Source: Candidatus Vicinibacter affinis (lineage in GTDB: Bacteria; Bacteroidota; Bacteroidia; Chitinophagales; Saprospiraceae). From it: DNA of 64,000 bases. The stretch lies in contig JADJNH010000007.1 in assembly GCA_016714365.1 (NCBI GenBank), forward strand, positions 124,001 through 188,000, given 5' to 3'. Both the position numbers and the translations under genes were made by a program. The notes beneath the pieces were generated by a model. It was not told where the DNA came from. It did no database searches and was given only the letters and a program-made list of their open reading frames with translations. This document shows, in pieces, positions 29,301 to 38,339 of the stretch (the stretch's first letter is position 1; the number at the start of each line of letters is the position of its first letter).

Positions 29301-31657
29301 CCGTAATCATACCATGCCCTTCCACTTATACTACTGCACTCCCTGATCGTCACCACTGTGGAAGCTGCTGATATATTGTAACATAATTGCAGTGAATCCA
29401 AGTCATTGATAAGCCTCTGCAAATATGTAATCCCTACCTGTATAGTGTTAACATCAAAATAATTATACGACCCCTTTGTTCCATCATAAATCATAGACCT
29501 GCAATAATAATTGCCAGGCTGATCCACTTGAAAAAATGGAAATGAATTAATGGATACAATTACACCATCTGAAGTTCGAACAAGAAAATATGTTTTCTCA
29601 AATCCGGGATTAAGCGGAGGAGTAGAGGCGGGGGCAAACAAAATTTGAATGGGTTCTTGATCCAAACATTCTGGACTGGATTGAATAAAAATTAATTCGG
29701 GAGCCAAATCCTTGCAATCAATTAAAAATCCGGCATCCAATTTGATGCTTTGTCCTTGTGACACTAAAAAATAATCTGTAAAATGATCTAAGTTAAAATC
29801 ATTGTCCGTACTATCCGGACCTGAATCCTTTTTACTCAGTATGAATTCATCCGATAAAAATATTCTCAAGCGATATTTTCCTGAAGATTGTGAAATATTC
29901 AAACAATAATTTCCATTATCAGCACTCCTGGTAGAATCTAAAATCTGTGAAACAGAATCAAGTAAATAAATCAACGCATCCTTTACCAAAGTTTCCTTCA
30001 CATCACGTTGACCATCCTGATTGCGGTCATACCAAATCTTACCACACACTGGGGAGGATTTGGTCAAACCTAAATCAACATCGCTTCGCATTTGTTGGAA
30101 ACCTACACTAAAAATTTCAGATGTAAAATTTCCCAAAAAATCATTGTCCTTGGCAGAATTATTTCCCGCACGAAATTGAGTGACTGCATACGGATCTGAT
30201 GAATAAACCCGTATGTAATAATCCCCCGGCAAAACCTTGCTGAAAGAATACCTACCATTCAAATCACTCACTACCGAATCCAATAGGACTGCTGAAGTAT
30301 TAAGCAAATAAAATTTAATTCCTGCTATGCCACGCTCATGAGCATCCTGAATGCCATCAGCATCCACATCTTCCCAAACAAAATCTCCTATGGATGAATA
30401 TTGAAAAAAACCTGCATCTACATCCGTTTTTTGTTGCCCGGGTGCCAGATAAAACATGGGCGTACTGCCTGTTCCAAAAACATTTTCCAAATCACTGTCA
30501 AGGGAGGAATTGTTTCCTTTGAAAGACGAAGTGGAAATTAAATTTCCAGGCGTAATAAATTTTAAATAATAATATCCGGAGACTAAACTATCAAATTTAA
30601 AATTTCCGGAAATATCTGTCAGCACCGATCTAATATACTTTTTTGTCTGTCCGTCATAAAGTAGAACTTGAGTGGATGAAATTCCGGGTTCATTAGGATC
30701 CTGAATTCCATTTGCATTATCATCTCGCCACACCCTGTCTCCAACCGATGCTCTTGAACAGTCGCTGTTTAAAAAACTAAGACAACAAAGGTCAGAAAGC
30801 CCTGCCGCGGATTCTGTTTGCACACACACTTCGTGTATTCCGTATGGCAACCGTCCGATGTTCAATCCTATAAAAGACTGATTGACTTCATTCGAAATCA
30901 CCTCTGCACCTGTAGGAATTTTCCAGTGATATTGGGTAGCATTCTTAACCGGATCTACATAAAAAAAACTACAATCTTTCATACACATGGCTGGCATGGC
31001 CTGATAATAAATGACCAGACGCACACGATCCAGATTAAGTTTGACCTCTGTGTTCCCAACGTTTTTTACCTGCAACTTAAAACCAAAATTAGAGGAGTTT
31101 ACATCCTGAAGTGATGGTTTAAGATTCCACACATCATTCACTCCACCATGTTTCCATAAGGAATCTGCATTTGGCCTTGTAGCATTCCATTGCAGGGACG
31201 GTAAAATAGCAGCCTTGTTCTCACCATAGTTTTTACCATTGCGGTCAGTAAGTTGGAGCTGTACCAGATTCAATTTTCCACCTGTGACATTTCCTTCAAA
31301 CTCAATTGCAATTCCATAAATTTTTGATCCTTCAGGCAAGACTAAATTAAAATTCCGGAACGACAATACAGAAGAAATGACCCCACCCTTAAGAACCAAC
31401 TGACCATATTCCTGATCATCATAGGCTATTGAATTCACCTGATTAAATCCTTGCTGGCCAGGCTGAATGTTTGATTCAATGATTTGAGGTCTTAGGCTAA
31501 TGGAACCTGAGGTAATCTGGTGCCCATTTTTTACCGGACAGGCCTTTGGAAGAGACGGATTTTGAGCAATAAGTAGGGTTGATTGAAAGAATAGATGGAC
31601 TACAAAAGCACTATAAGTCAATATTTTAGGTCCAAAAGAAGGGCATCTGGATAACAT
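26303..31657 (-). CDS. 1784-residue SdrD-B repeat surface protein with T9SS type A tail
   Basis: A signal sequence (about 1-32, ending LIAQ) and an N-terminal beta domain (~40-300) precede a long series of SdrD-B/Cna-B-like modules. Each opens with a VWxDxNxNGIQDxxExGI calcium-loop motif (e.g. VGDRVWRDDNANGIQD, VGNFIWLDVDRDGIQD) and is about 115 residues; I count eight or more. Three of them alternate with a ~180-residue unnamed Cys-containing module (beginning ...SPxC, ending EC) at about 650-820, 890-1070 and 1130-1310. The C-terminal ~75 residues are a T9SS type A signal (MLSPNPASDFVEV, NIQGNIIESG, LLPGAYFIKV). Domains of this kind act as rigid stalks in surface proteins. It is convergent with the giant gene at 22 kb and has no obvious operon partner. 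Confidence 0.88.
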   Translation of the reverse strand: MLSRCPSFGPKILTYSAFVVHLFFQSTLLIAQNPSLPKACPVKNGHQITSGSISLRPQIIESNIQPGQQGFNQVNSIAYDDQEYGQLVLKGGVISSVLSFRNFNLVLPEGSKIYGIAIEFEGNVTGGKLNLVQLQLTDRNGKNYGENKAAILPSLQWNATRPNADSLWKHGGVNDVWNLKPSLQDVNSSNFGFKLQVKNVGNTEVKLNLDRVRLVIYYQAMPAMCMKDCSFFYVDPVKNATQYHWKIPTGAEVISNEVNQSFIGLNIGRLPYGIHEVCVQTESAAGLSDLCCLSFLNSDCSRASVGDRVWRDDNANGIQDPNEPGISSTQVLLYDGQTKKYIRSVLTDISGNFKFDSLVSGYYYLKFITPGNLISTSSFKGNNSSLDSDLENVFGTGSTPMFYLAPGQQKTDVDAGFFQYSSIGDFVWEDVDADGIQDAHERGIAGIKFYLLNTSAVLLDSVVSDLNGRYSFSKVLPGDYYIRVYSSDPYAVTQFRAGNNSAKDNDFLGNFTSEIFSVGFQQMRSDVDLGLTKSSPVCGKIWYDRNQDGQRDVKETLVKDALIYLLDSVSQILDSTRSADNGNYCLNISQSSGKYRLRIFLSDEFILSKKDSGPDSTDNDFNLDHFTDYFLVSQGQSIKLDAGFLIDCKDLAPELIFIQSSPECLDQEPIQILFAPASTPPLNPGFEKTYFLVRTSDGVIVSINSFPFFQVDQPGNYYCRSMIYDGTKGSYNYFDVNTIQVGITYLQRLINDLDSLQLCYNISAASTVVTIRECSSISGRAWYDYGQDGIQDQKDRSIPDVLVCLKDEFGIAIDSVRTDSIGKYAFVKLNPTHKYSIAFKYLQDYSYTLKDASGFEQTDSDVNKTGETDIFTPAMGNNMHVDAGLFLNCNISLASLKTLPMEFECYSGGVQSIRATAIGTHQHPVDYVVKYLLVTGVTQKISEISDSPEFEIDRAGVYNIYALCFEELQSGFNFLDLSILIPGTTTLVDLGNLILREQKCASISAKGVSFVVDECIGIRGLVWRDANKNGIQDLGEQGFKDYLVYLTDISRKIIDSIKTDFNGHYFFEKKTPALEYRIFLSPMAGYVFSKKGSGSMPDVDSDVDSSGWSELLSLPGGGQAKIDAGIYEECLAKAPDLYDLSMSSPCYAGNPVRVRYALNGIEFLPPGFSRKFILISDSGQEILKTSDSLYTDIMRSGRFYVYELVYQNDPLSPDYFDATSFLNLGTRLNEVLQYFKSTAKCHALSKRPAFFELYNCRKIEGTVWEDFDKNGIRNSGETGIERVKVFLYDDQNNLLDSMMTDTFGQYVFLQFAPGDYQIKFVNEDKNFSFSPQDQGVDEDLDSDVNQMGELYFSVFPGKIITVVDAGMIRPYGMIGDYVWEDSNGDGIQQSNEIGVNGIAIDLIEASTGRLIRSTISKLDSLGNPGYYRFDHAPEGMHYLSVSFPDSISITAYRSGIDSLLDSDFDKVGGQFRTVDFEVKSNAQRDDLDLGILKKSTVGNFIWLDVDRDGIQDAGEEGIPEVKVKLYNEQDVMVDEVYSDEEGHFNLRAHTGSYYLKFEAPPFYRYTSMNGFVAQDVNSDVNHSHGYGTTDVVQLFEGDVLSDLDAGLVLSSVLSIQEIKLESEIEKEGVCKLHWKINGDFNKGLMKLLKYDGNWSAIHHPVIDENKNEFWFEDVEVNKSDLIYYKVVYLNETELIESNVVAFQNKRSAELMLSPNPASDFVEVKFNSLDREGNYEILNIQGNIIESGYIKNGVQKIYVAGLLPGAYFIKVPTSKGAEIKEFLKL

Positions 31658-31969
31658 GAATTCGGTTTTGGATATTAAATTAAATCTTTATTTAAAGTAT
31701 TAAATATTGATTTAAATGCAAATATATATAATAATTAAATAATATATAATCATTATTTTAAATTATTGTATAATATTTATATTACTGTATTTCAATTAAT
31801 TACATAATTTTTATCCATTCAGTAAGATTCTTGACCAATTTGAAATACAGAATGTACGACCTCAGGTGACCCATAATCCATTTGCAGCAATTGCCAAACT
31901 TTACGAAAAGCAACTTCTGGTTTATTAAGTCAAAAGATTTGATTCAGAAAAAATATTTACATTCATCCT
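31658..31969. other. Divergent, extremely A+T-rich intergenic region
   Basis: 312 bases between the leftward SdrD-B gene and the rightward barrel-protein gene. Bases ~31670-31830 are almost pure A/T with runs such as ATATATATAATAATTA, a likely flexible promoter region for both genes or a site for nucleoid proteins. No ORF or clear hairpin. Confidence 0.4.
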
Positions 31970-32638
31970 ATGAAAAGATCGAAGTGCTCAAATTTTCTGG
32001 GAATTCTCTTGTTTCTGATCACGGTCTCCTCTATACATGGCCAATCTTCTGCTGGGATCCGCACAGGCATTCACATTTCCAGATTTAGATTCAACAGTGA
32101 GGAGGAAGATGCTGTAAAGTATATGAGTACTCCATACGTATCCATGACAGCAGAAGTTTTTCTAAGTGAATATTTTTCCTTACAGACTGAACTCATATAT
32201 CTTCAAAAGGCAGTAAGGTTGTACTCTCAGGATGCAATAGATTACAGCGATTTTAGAATGCGCATGGATGTTTTGGAATTACCCATTCTCGCAAAAAAGA
32301 ATTTTACAGATTGGTCTACAAAGTTGTGCTTGTTTGCAGGCCCTTCCATTGTGTATGCAATGGGAGGAAAAATCAATCAGGATTTTACGGAGCAAAAAGT
32401 AAAATACAGCGTAAAAGAAAGCATCGATTTTAAGGATATGCAGTTAAAAAAATGGGACATATGCCTCCACCTAGGCGGAAACCTTGGCATACCGGCAGGT
32501 AATGGAGAAATCATACTCGACGCCCGCTACATTTTTGGCTTATTGGACATCGATGGTTTTGCAGAAGAAAGTACGAAAAAAGTACATACCAGAGGAATTG
32601 GACTTTCTATAGGGTATGCATTTCATTTATCTGAATAA
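31970..32638 (+). CDS. PorT/OMP_b-brl_2-type outer-membrane beta-barrel protein
   Basis: 222 residues with a signal peptide (MKRSKCSNF... to SSIHGQ, about 1-24). The body has the pattern of the outer-membrane beta-barrel family common in Bacteroidota: AGIRTGIHISRF in the first strand, SLQTELIYLQKA in the second, then LELPILAKKNF, LFAGPSIVYAMGG, and a final strand GIGLSIGYAFHLSE. Function unknown; the resemblance to the PorT family is at the fold level only. It stands 200 bases before mbnP in the same direction and may be a partner in the outer membrane, but this is not shown. Confidence 0.75.
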   Translation: MKRSKCSNFLGILLFLITVSSIHGQSSAGIRTGIHISRFRFNSEEEDAVKYMSTPYVSMTAEVFLSEYFSLQTELIYLQKAVRLYSQDAIDYSDFRMRMDVLELPILAKKNFTDWSTKLCLFAGPSIVYAMGGKINQDFTEQKVKYSVKESIDFKDMQLKKWDICLHLGGNLGIPAGNGEIILDARYIFGLLDIDGFAEESTKKVHTRGIGLSIGYAFHLSE

Positions 32639-32837
32639 ACTTTTTGAACACAGCCATTATTCGTTTTATCAGGAGTATTAATAACTAAACTCAATTTCAT
32701 GATCATTAATTTATTAAGCCCCTATTCAACATAAATAATTCATTACCTGAGGACCTCAACTTCACATTTTTTTTTATAACGTAGCTAATCTTTTTTATGA
32801 ATCAGAACTCAATTTTATTTCTAACAAAATCAAATAA

Positions 32838-33548
32838 ATGAACGGGCTTAAAAATAAATTAAGTTATTTTAACCCATTTATGCTTTGTGCATTTTCTTTT
32901 TTGAATGCTCAGGATTATAAATCAATTTCACTCAATTTTATTCCGGTTTTTGACAATCAAAAAATCTTTCTTAATAAAAATGTGTACAACGAACAGTCTG
33001 AAGATACCTTGATCTTTGAAACTATAAAGTTCTATCTTTCTGCTTTTAAATTATGGGATGGTAACACGCTCGCTTGGGAAGAAAACAACAGCTTCCATTT
33101 ATTAGATTTAGCTAAAGAAAACACATTATCTCTTTCCATAAACATCTCTCAAGAAACAAACTACAAAACCCTTTGCTTTAACTTGGGTATAGACAGCACG
33201 ACCAATACCTCGGGTGTTTATGGTGGAGATTTAGACCCCACCACCGGAATGTATTGGACCTGGCAAAGTGGATACATCAACATCAAAATGGAGGGTAAAT
33301 CTCAACATTGCACAACACGCAATCACGAATTTCAATTTCATCTGGGTGGGTACCAATCACCCTTCAATGCGTGTCAGAATATTTGTCTGGATTTGCAAAA
33401 GAATGATGCGCACAACATCTTAATCAATTTCCAGAATTTATTTGATAAAATTGATCTCGCCAAACAAAATCAAATCATGTCACCTGGTAAAAATGCCTAT
33501 ACTTTGAGTCAATACTTTAGTGAAATTTTTTCTGTAATTCCCAAATGA
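32838..33548 (+). CDS. mbnP: MbnP-family copper-binding protein
   Basis: 236 residues: N-terminal hydrophobic export signal (to about residue 25, ending NAQ), then an MbnP-like domain. Hallmarks are FIPVFDNQ near the start, LIFETIKFYLSAFKL (about 58-72), NLGIDSTTNTSGVYGGDLDP (about 115-134), and the conserved GMYWTWQSGYINIKMEG (about 137-153). In characterised MbnP the partner MbnH oxidises a Trp to kynurenine and the modified protein binds copper; Trp140 or Trp142 are the natural candidates here. The ATG 4-base overlap with the following diheme enzyme gene supports the pairing. No methanobactin biosynthesis genes (mbnA/B/C) are nearby, as in many MbnPH-only genomes. Confidence 0.85.
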   Translation: MNGLKNKLSYFNPFMLCAFSFLNAQDYKSISLNFIPVFDNQKIFLNKNVYNEQSEDTLIFETIKFYLSAFKLWDGNTLAWEENNSFHLLDLAKENTLSLSINISQETNYKTLCFNLGIDSTTNTSGVYGGDLDPTTGMYWTWQSGYINIKMEGKSQHCTTRNHEFQFHLGGYQSPFNACQNICLDLQKNDAHNILINFQNLFDKIDLAKQNQIMSPGKNAYTLSQYFSEIFSVIPK

Positions 33549-34570
33549 AATATTTCATCATTTCATATTGCCTCCTTTTGCTAATGCTGTTAACCTCTGG
33601 CGTCATTCCGGAACCTTTCTTTAAGGTCCCCAAAGGATGGCCAAAACCCAATTATTCATTTACTCAAAACCAACTCTCGCAAACAAAAATTGATTTAGGA
33701 AGAGCTTTGTTTTACGATCCCATTTTATCCAAAGACAGTACAATCTCTTGTGCAAGCTGCCACAATCCCTATACTGCCTTTGCTCATACAGATCATGCAC
33801 TTAGCCATGGAATCAATGATTTAATAGGAACCAGAAATGCTCCTGCACTGATGAATCTGGCATGGCAAAAATCATTTATGTGGGATGGCGCCATTCACCA
33901 TTTGGACATGCAGGCGCTTTCCCCCATTACCAATCCAATAGAAATGAATGAGGACTTCGCTCACGTCATTGGAAAACTCCAAAAAAAACATTTATACCCT
34001 GGATTATTTTACACTGCATTTGGTGATAGTTTGATTACCGGAGCAAACACCTTGAAAGCTTTTTCTGCTTTTTTGTTAACTCTGGTAAGTGCCAATTCAA
34101 AATACGAAAGTGTGACCCGAAAGCAAACGAAATTCACTGATCAGGAAAGAAACGGCCTGAAACTCTTCAGAAAACATTGCGCACAATGTCATACTGAACC
34201 ATTGTTCACCAACCAAAATTTTGAAAACAATGGCCTGCCTCCGGATAATACATTAAATGATGCAGGAAGAATGAAAACAACGGGCCTGTCTGCGGATTCA
34301 CTAAAATTTAAAGTACCTACTTTAAGAAATATTGAATTTACCGCTCCATACATGCACGATGGTCGCTTCAAAAATCTAAGTGAGGTTCTAAAACACTATA
34401 CCTCCGGGATTCACCAAAGTAAAACATTGTCCGAAAAATTGAAAAATTCAATTGCACTAAAATCAAATGAAAAAGTTGATCTGATTGCATTTCTTTTGAC
34501 CCTCTCCGATAAATCCTTTTTATTTGATCCCAAAAATTCATTTCCAAAATTTATATTTTTCAAAAAATAA
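33545..34570 (+). CDS. mbnH: MbnH: diheme cytochrome c peroxidase/MauG-family enzyme
   Basis: 341 residues with a signal peptide (about 1-20) and two c-type heme motifs, CASCH (Cys69, Cys72, His73) and CAQCH (Cys212, Cys215, His216), in the spacing of the diheme peroxidase/MauG family. Other family features: LGRALFYDPILSKDSTISC, GTRNAPALMNLAW, and KVPTLRNIEFTAPYMHDGRF near the second heme. MbnH uses high-valent iron to convert a Trp of MbnP to kynurenine. Its ATG overlaps the mbnP stop (ATGA at 33545-33548), so the two are translationally coupled. Taken alone it could be a general cytochrome c peroxidase; the partner gene decides the call. Confidence 0.87.
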   Translation: MKYFIISYCLLLLMLLTSGVIPEPFFKVPKGWPKPNYSFTQNQLSQTKIDLGRALFYDPILSKDSTISCASCHNPYTAFAHTDHALSHGINDLIGTRNAPALMNLAWQKSFMWDGAIHHLDMQALSPITNPIEMNEDFAHVIGKLQKKHLYPGLFYTAFGDSLITGANTLKAFSAFLLTLVSANSKYESVTRKQTKFTDQERNGLKLFRKHCAQCHTEPLFTNQNFENNGLPPDNTLNDAGRMKTTGLSADSLKFKVPTLRNIEFTAPYMHDGRFKNLSEVLKHYTSGIHQSKTLSEKLKNSIALKSNEKVDLIAFLLTLSDKSFLFDPKNSFPKFIFFKK

Positions 34571-35187
34571 GGAATTTATGTATTGACTTTATTTTGATCA
34601 GGAGTAAACACAAACCCTTCAATCTTGATTAAATTACATGTAAAGAATGGCCCTAGACAGGCTGCCCGAAAATTAAATTAGGAGGTAATCACATTGCCCA
34701 GTTAATGAAAGCATTCAAATGACAACATACATAAACGACCCAGGCAGCCAGCCATCGCCAATCAATCTGCATCATCTATCATAGTCTAGATGACCATTAA
34801 ATGCAAAATTTATCTGCCAACAATATAATAAATCCAGATCTCTTGCTTTTCAACTACTGTTGCCACTTACTTACCAATAGTCCGGAACACCCAACCATCC
34901 ATAATTTTTCTTCGACTACAGTACAAAGTTAGTTTTTCCCCCTTCTACACGTGGACTTGGTCGCTTTTTTTTCAGATGGTACTCAATTTACAGGTCATTC
35001 CTTAAAACAATGGCATTAGATTGATTAACTTTGATTGATTTATTTACCTCAACTCAGTAAATATTTTTTTACCATTAAATTTTTCTTTTCCTCATTCATG
35101 TCTTAAGTAGTTGAAAATATAAATCGCCGGATAAAAGAAGATGAAAACAAATCAGGTCAAAATTTAAAAATTCTATTATTGTCATTC
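34571..35187. other. Long intergenic region, nothing recognised
   Basis: 617 bases between mbnH and the sulfatase gene, unusually long for same-strand neighbours. I see no ORF with convincing codon structure, no tRNA and no strong hairpin. The middle part (~34640-34950) is less A+T-rich than other spacers here and could be decayed coding DNA, but I cannot identify it. Confidence 0.35.
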
Positions 35188-36789
35188 ATGATGCATCATT
35201 TTAAAATATTACTCACTGCGCTTTTGTCCATTTGGACCATCCACCTAAGCCAGGCACAAAGAAATGTCCTGGTTATTATTGCAGATGATTTAGGCACTGA
35301 TTATCTTGGTTTTTACAAAGATCACAAAGACACAGTAGAAGTTCCCAATCTCCGAAAACTGGTAAGCCGCGGTGTGCTGTTTCAGAATGCAGCTTCTAAT
35401 CCGGTATGCTCCTCCACCAGATCAGGTATTTTAACAGGAAGATACAGTTTCAGAACAGGAGTAGGCGGCATTGTGGGTGGAGCAGGTGGATCCATGCCCC
35501 TGGATACAGCTGAAAATACAATACCGAGAATACTAAAAATTTTGAATCCCGAAATTGCAACAGCCAACATTGGTAAATGGCATCTTCAACAAGCCATGCC
35601 TGTCAGCAATTTGAAATTTCCAAACATCATGGGTTATGATCATTTTGAAGGGCCCTTTATCGGACAATTGTCAAGTTTTACCAATTGGACAAAATACATC
35701 AATGGGGTAGCCACAAATGTAACCAACTATGCCACTTCTGAAAATGTCAATAATGCGGTTACTTGGCTTAAAAATCAAAATAACAAACCATTCTTTTTGT
35801 GGCTCGCATTTAACGCTCCTCATGAACCACTGCATTTGCCACCTGCCGATTTACATAATTACAAAAACTTAAGCGGCACCGCACAGGATATTAGGGCTAA
35901 TCCAAAAAGCTATTTTAAAGCGATGATCCAAGCCTTAGATCACGAAATGGGTCGACTGTTTGATTCTCTAGAAGTAATGGGCAAATTAGACAATACAGAC
36001 ATTATTTTTATTGGAGACAACGGGGATACCCAAAAAACCACTCAGAGCACCGATACCGCAAGAGCAAAAGGCACTGTTTACCAAAATGGAATTCATGTAC
36101 CGTTTATGATTGCAGGACCCTCTGTCAAAAACCCGGGCCAAATAACGGACGCATTAGTGAATACAACAGATATCTTTGCCAGCGTTTTTGAATTATTTGG
36201 ATTTACAAATTGGTCATCTCTGATTGATCCGAAAAAACCGGTGGACAGCAAAAGTATTTTGCCTTTTATCAGGGAAGAAAGTAATCAGATCAGACCCTGG
36301 TCATTTAGTGAAATATTTAAATTAACCCCGGATGCCAGCGAAGCCAAATCAATTCGTAATCCGGATTTTAAACTGATTAAATTCAATTCCGGAAAAGAAG
36401 AATTCTATAAACTTAAAACAGACCCTGAAGAAAAAGTAAATTTACTCGAGTCCAAAATGACAACAGAAGAGATCACCCAATACTACTACTTGTGTAATGA
36501 AATGGAAAATCTTCTGGGCGTTGGAAATATTTGTCTTACTACTGTTGATTCCAAAGATTACCCTGGATCGTATTCAACTTCGATAGTTTACCCAAATCCA
36601 TTTAATTCAAAAATAAAAATCAAGCAATTTGCCAATTCAACCATTGCAGAGCTCTACAACATAATGGGCGAAAGAATTTACGCAGGATCCCAAATCGAAA
36701 ACATGGATTTCTCTTACTTGCCTTCCGGCACCTACGTACTTAAAATTTTAGTTAAACCTGTTCAAATAGTTAGAATCAACAAAGAATAA
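35188..36789 (+). CDS. Secreted type I sulfatase-like hydrolase with T9SS tail
   Basis: About 533 residues from ATG 35188; an upstream TTG at 35179 adds three residues but is less likely. Signal peptide to about residue 24 (LSQAQ). The alkaline-phosphatase-superfamily sulfatase core begins NVLVIIADDLGTDYLG (metal-binding Asp pair). The formylglycine region is NPVCSSTRSGILTGR (C-S-S-T-R, with Ser where C-x-P-x-R normally has Pro). Later come GKWHL, NAPHEPLHLP and FIGDNGD (second metal Asp/Asn). The last ~70 residues are a T9SS type A signal (VYPNPFNSKIKIKQF, LPSGTYVLKI). It would cleave sulfate esters outside the cell if the Cys is converted by a maturase; none is seen here. It runs into the YHYH gene with a 14-base gap. 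Confidence 0.88.
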   Translation: MMHHFKILLTALLSIWTIHLSQAQRNVLVIIADDLGTDYLGFYKDHKDTVEVPNLRKLVSRGVLFQNAASNPVCSSTRSGILTGRYSFRTGVGGIVGGAGGSMPLDTAENTIPRILKILNPEIATANIGKWHLQQAMPVSNLKFPNIMGYDHFEGPFIGQLSSFTNWTKYINGVATNVTNYATSENVNNAVTWLKNQNNKPFFLWLAFNAPHEPLHLPPADLHNYKNLSGTAQDIRANPKSYFKAMIQALDHEMGRLFDSLEVMGKLDNTDIIFIGDNGDTQKTTQSTDTARAKGTVYQNGIHVPFMIAGPSVKNPGQITDALVNTTDIFASVFELFGFTNWSSLIDPKKPVDSKSILPFIREESNQIRPWSFSEIFKLTPDASEAKSIRNPDFKLIKFNSGKEEFYKLKTDPEEKVNLLESKMTTEEITQYYYLCNEMENLLGVGNICLTTVDSKDYPGSYSTSIVYPNPFNSKIKIKQFANSTIAELYNIMGERIYAGSQIENMDFSYLPSGTYVLKILVKPVQIVRINKE

Positions 36790-36803
36790 ATCTTCGCACC
36801 TTT

Positions 36804-38189
36804 ATGTACAAATCAATATCCGGTCATATGAAATTAATTATTTATTGTTTACTACTCATTACCTGTCACCTAAACTTGCAGGCACAATTAAATCCTTCTT
36901 TAACTTCCTGGTTACAAAATACAACAAACATCATGGGAAGGCATTATATAAAAGGAAATCCTACACCCATAATGGATGCCGTTCCTGCCAATGTCCAAAG
37001 TGTAAAATATTCCAATGATTGGGTATACATCAACGCAACTGGAATTCCCGCATACATCACAGGCCCATTTCTGGATGGAAATCCTTCCATAGCCACCAAT
37101 CAAAATGCAATTTTTAGACTAACATTAAATCCTTCAAAAAATACCGGGACCCCCACCAATACCACCGGAGGAAACATCGGACTCTTTATCAATGGAGTGG
37201 CCCTGTTTGACTATCGGGATGGAGTATCCTGGTCAAATGCTTCTAATTCCCTTAAGGGAGGGCCTTTGGGTGGAATGGGTGACCAAAAATGGAACAGAGA
37301 TGCAGTAGTGGCAGAAAGAGCCGGATTTGATTGCTCAAAGGCTCACCCTGCCATGGGCAACTATCATCATCATCAAAATCCAAGTGCTTTTAAATTAGAC
37401 CTGAATGTTATTTCAACCATTTGCAATTTGTACGATGCAGATGGTCTGTATGTAATCGACAGTAACAGACATTCTCCCTTATTGGGATTTGCATATGACG
37501 GTTTTCCCATTTATGGGGCTTATGCATTTAAAAATACGGATGGAACCGGTGGAATCGTCAGAATGAATTCCAGCTATAAACTTAGAAATATCACCCAACG
37601 CAATACCTATTCGGATGGATCTACCGTCACTCCTGGTCCTGTCGTAAACTCAAGCTATCCCCTGGGTTATTTCAGAGAGGATTATGAATATGTTCCAACT
37701 TCCTCTTCAACGCCTGATTACCTGGACGAACACAATGGAAGATTTTGCGTAACACCTGAATATCCAAATGGCATCTACTGCTATTTTGCAACCGTTGACA
37801 AGCATTGGAATTCTGCCTATCCTTATGCGGTAGGACCTACCTTTTATGGTGTGCGAAATGCCATGAAAGTTCAGGCCATCAATGAACAGGTCACTACCTA
37901 TCTTCCGACTTCCACAGGCATCCAAAATGATCCGTCAAATATTCAGGATGTAAATGTATTTCCAAATCCAGCCAACGATCTGATCGCAATTCAATGGAAT
38001 GATCTGAACAGGATGGATATTAAAGTAGAACTGCTAAATGAATCCGGCAAAATCATCAGCCATACAACCATTTATCAGGGAAGCACCATCGTCTATTTTG
38101 AAACAAGTACGCTGTACAGCGGAACCTACTTTATCAAAATTTCAAGTGCCAATTTCCATACGGTCAGAAAAATTGTGCTGATTAAATAA
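36804..38189 (+). CDS. Secreted YHYH-domain protein with T9SS tail
   Basis: 461 residues; the start is ATG 36804 or 36828, the latter giving a compact signal peptide (MKLIIYCLLLITCHLNLQAQ). Residues ~70-360 match the YHYH family: GLFINGVALFDYRDG, CSKAHPAMGNYHHHQNP (the eponymous His cluster, here YHHH), LLGFAYDGFPIYGAYAF, LDEHNGRFCVTPEYPNGIYC, and YAVGPTFYGV. Biochemical function is not established; the conserved His/Asp/Cys set suggests metal binding. The last ~75 residues are a T9SS type A tail (VFPNPANDLIAIQW, LYSGTYFIKI). It forms a two-gene unit with the sulfatase and lies 2.2 kb after mbnPH. Confidence 0.85.
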   Translation: MYKSISGHMKLIIYCLLLITCHLNLQAQLNPSLTSWLQNTTNIMGRHYIKGNPTPIMDAVPANVQSVKYSNDWVYINATGIPAYITGPFLDGNPSIATNQNAIFRLTLNPSKNTGTPTNTTGGNIGLFINGVALFDYRDGVSWSNASNSLKGGPLGGMGDQKWNRDAVVAERAGFDCSKAHPAMGNYHHHQNPSAFKLDLNVISTICNLYDADGLYVIDSNRHSPLLGFAYDGFPIYGAYAFKNTDGTGGIVRMNSSYKLRNITQRNTYSDGSTVTPGPVVNSSYPLGYFREDYEYVPTSSSTPDYLDEHNGRFCVTPEYPNGIYCYFATVDKHWNSAYPYAVGPTFYGVRNAMKVQAINEQVTTYLPTSTGIQNDPSNIQDVNVFPNPANDLIAIQWNDLNRMDIKVELLNESGKIISHTTIYQGSTIVYFETSTLYSGTYFIKISSANFHTVRKIVLIK

Positions 38190-38214
38190 AGTGAATGCTG
38201 ATTTATTTAAAATG

Positions 38215-38252
38215 GTTAAAATAAAAACTGCTGCTTAGTAGCTTATTTTAAC
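38215..38252 (+). terminator. Hairpin 3' of the YHYH gene
   Basis: Perfect 10-bp arms GTTAAAATAA (38215-38224) and TTATTTTAAC (38243-38252), with an inner GCTGC/GTAGC helix around TTA. It is 26 bases after the stop at 38189, a likely transcript end for the sulfatase-YHYH unit. Confidence 0.6.
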
Positions 38253-38339
38253 TCTTCGAACAGTACGAATGATGCGTCGAAATCCTCTTTGAAACATGAA
38301 GTAAATATTTCTAAAAAAATAAAGTTGGATTAATTTTTC

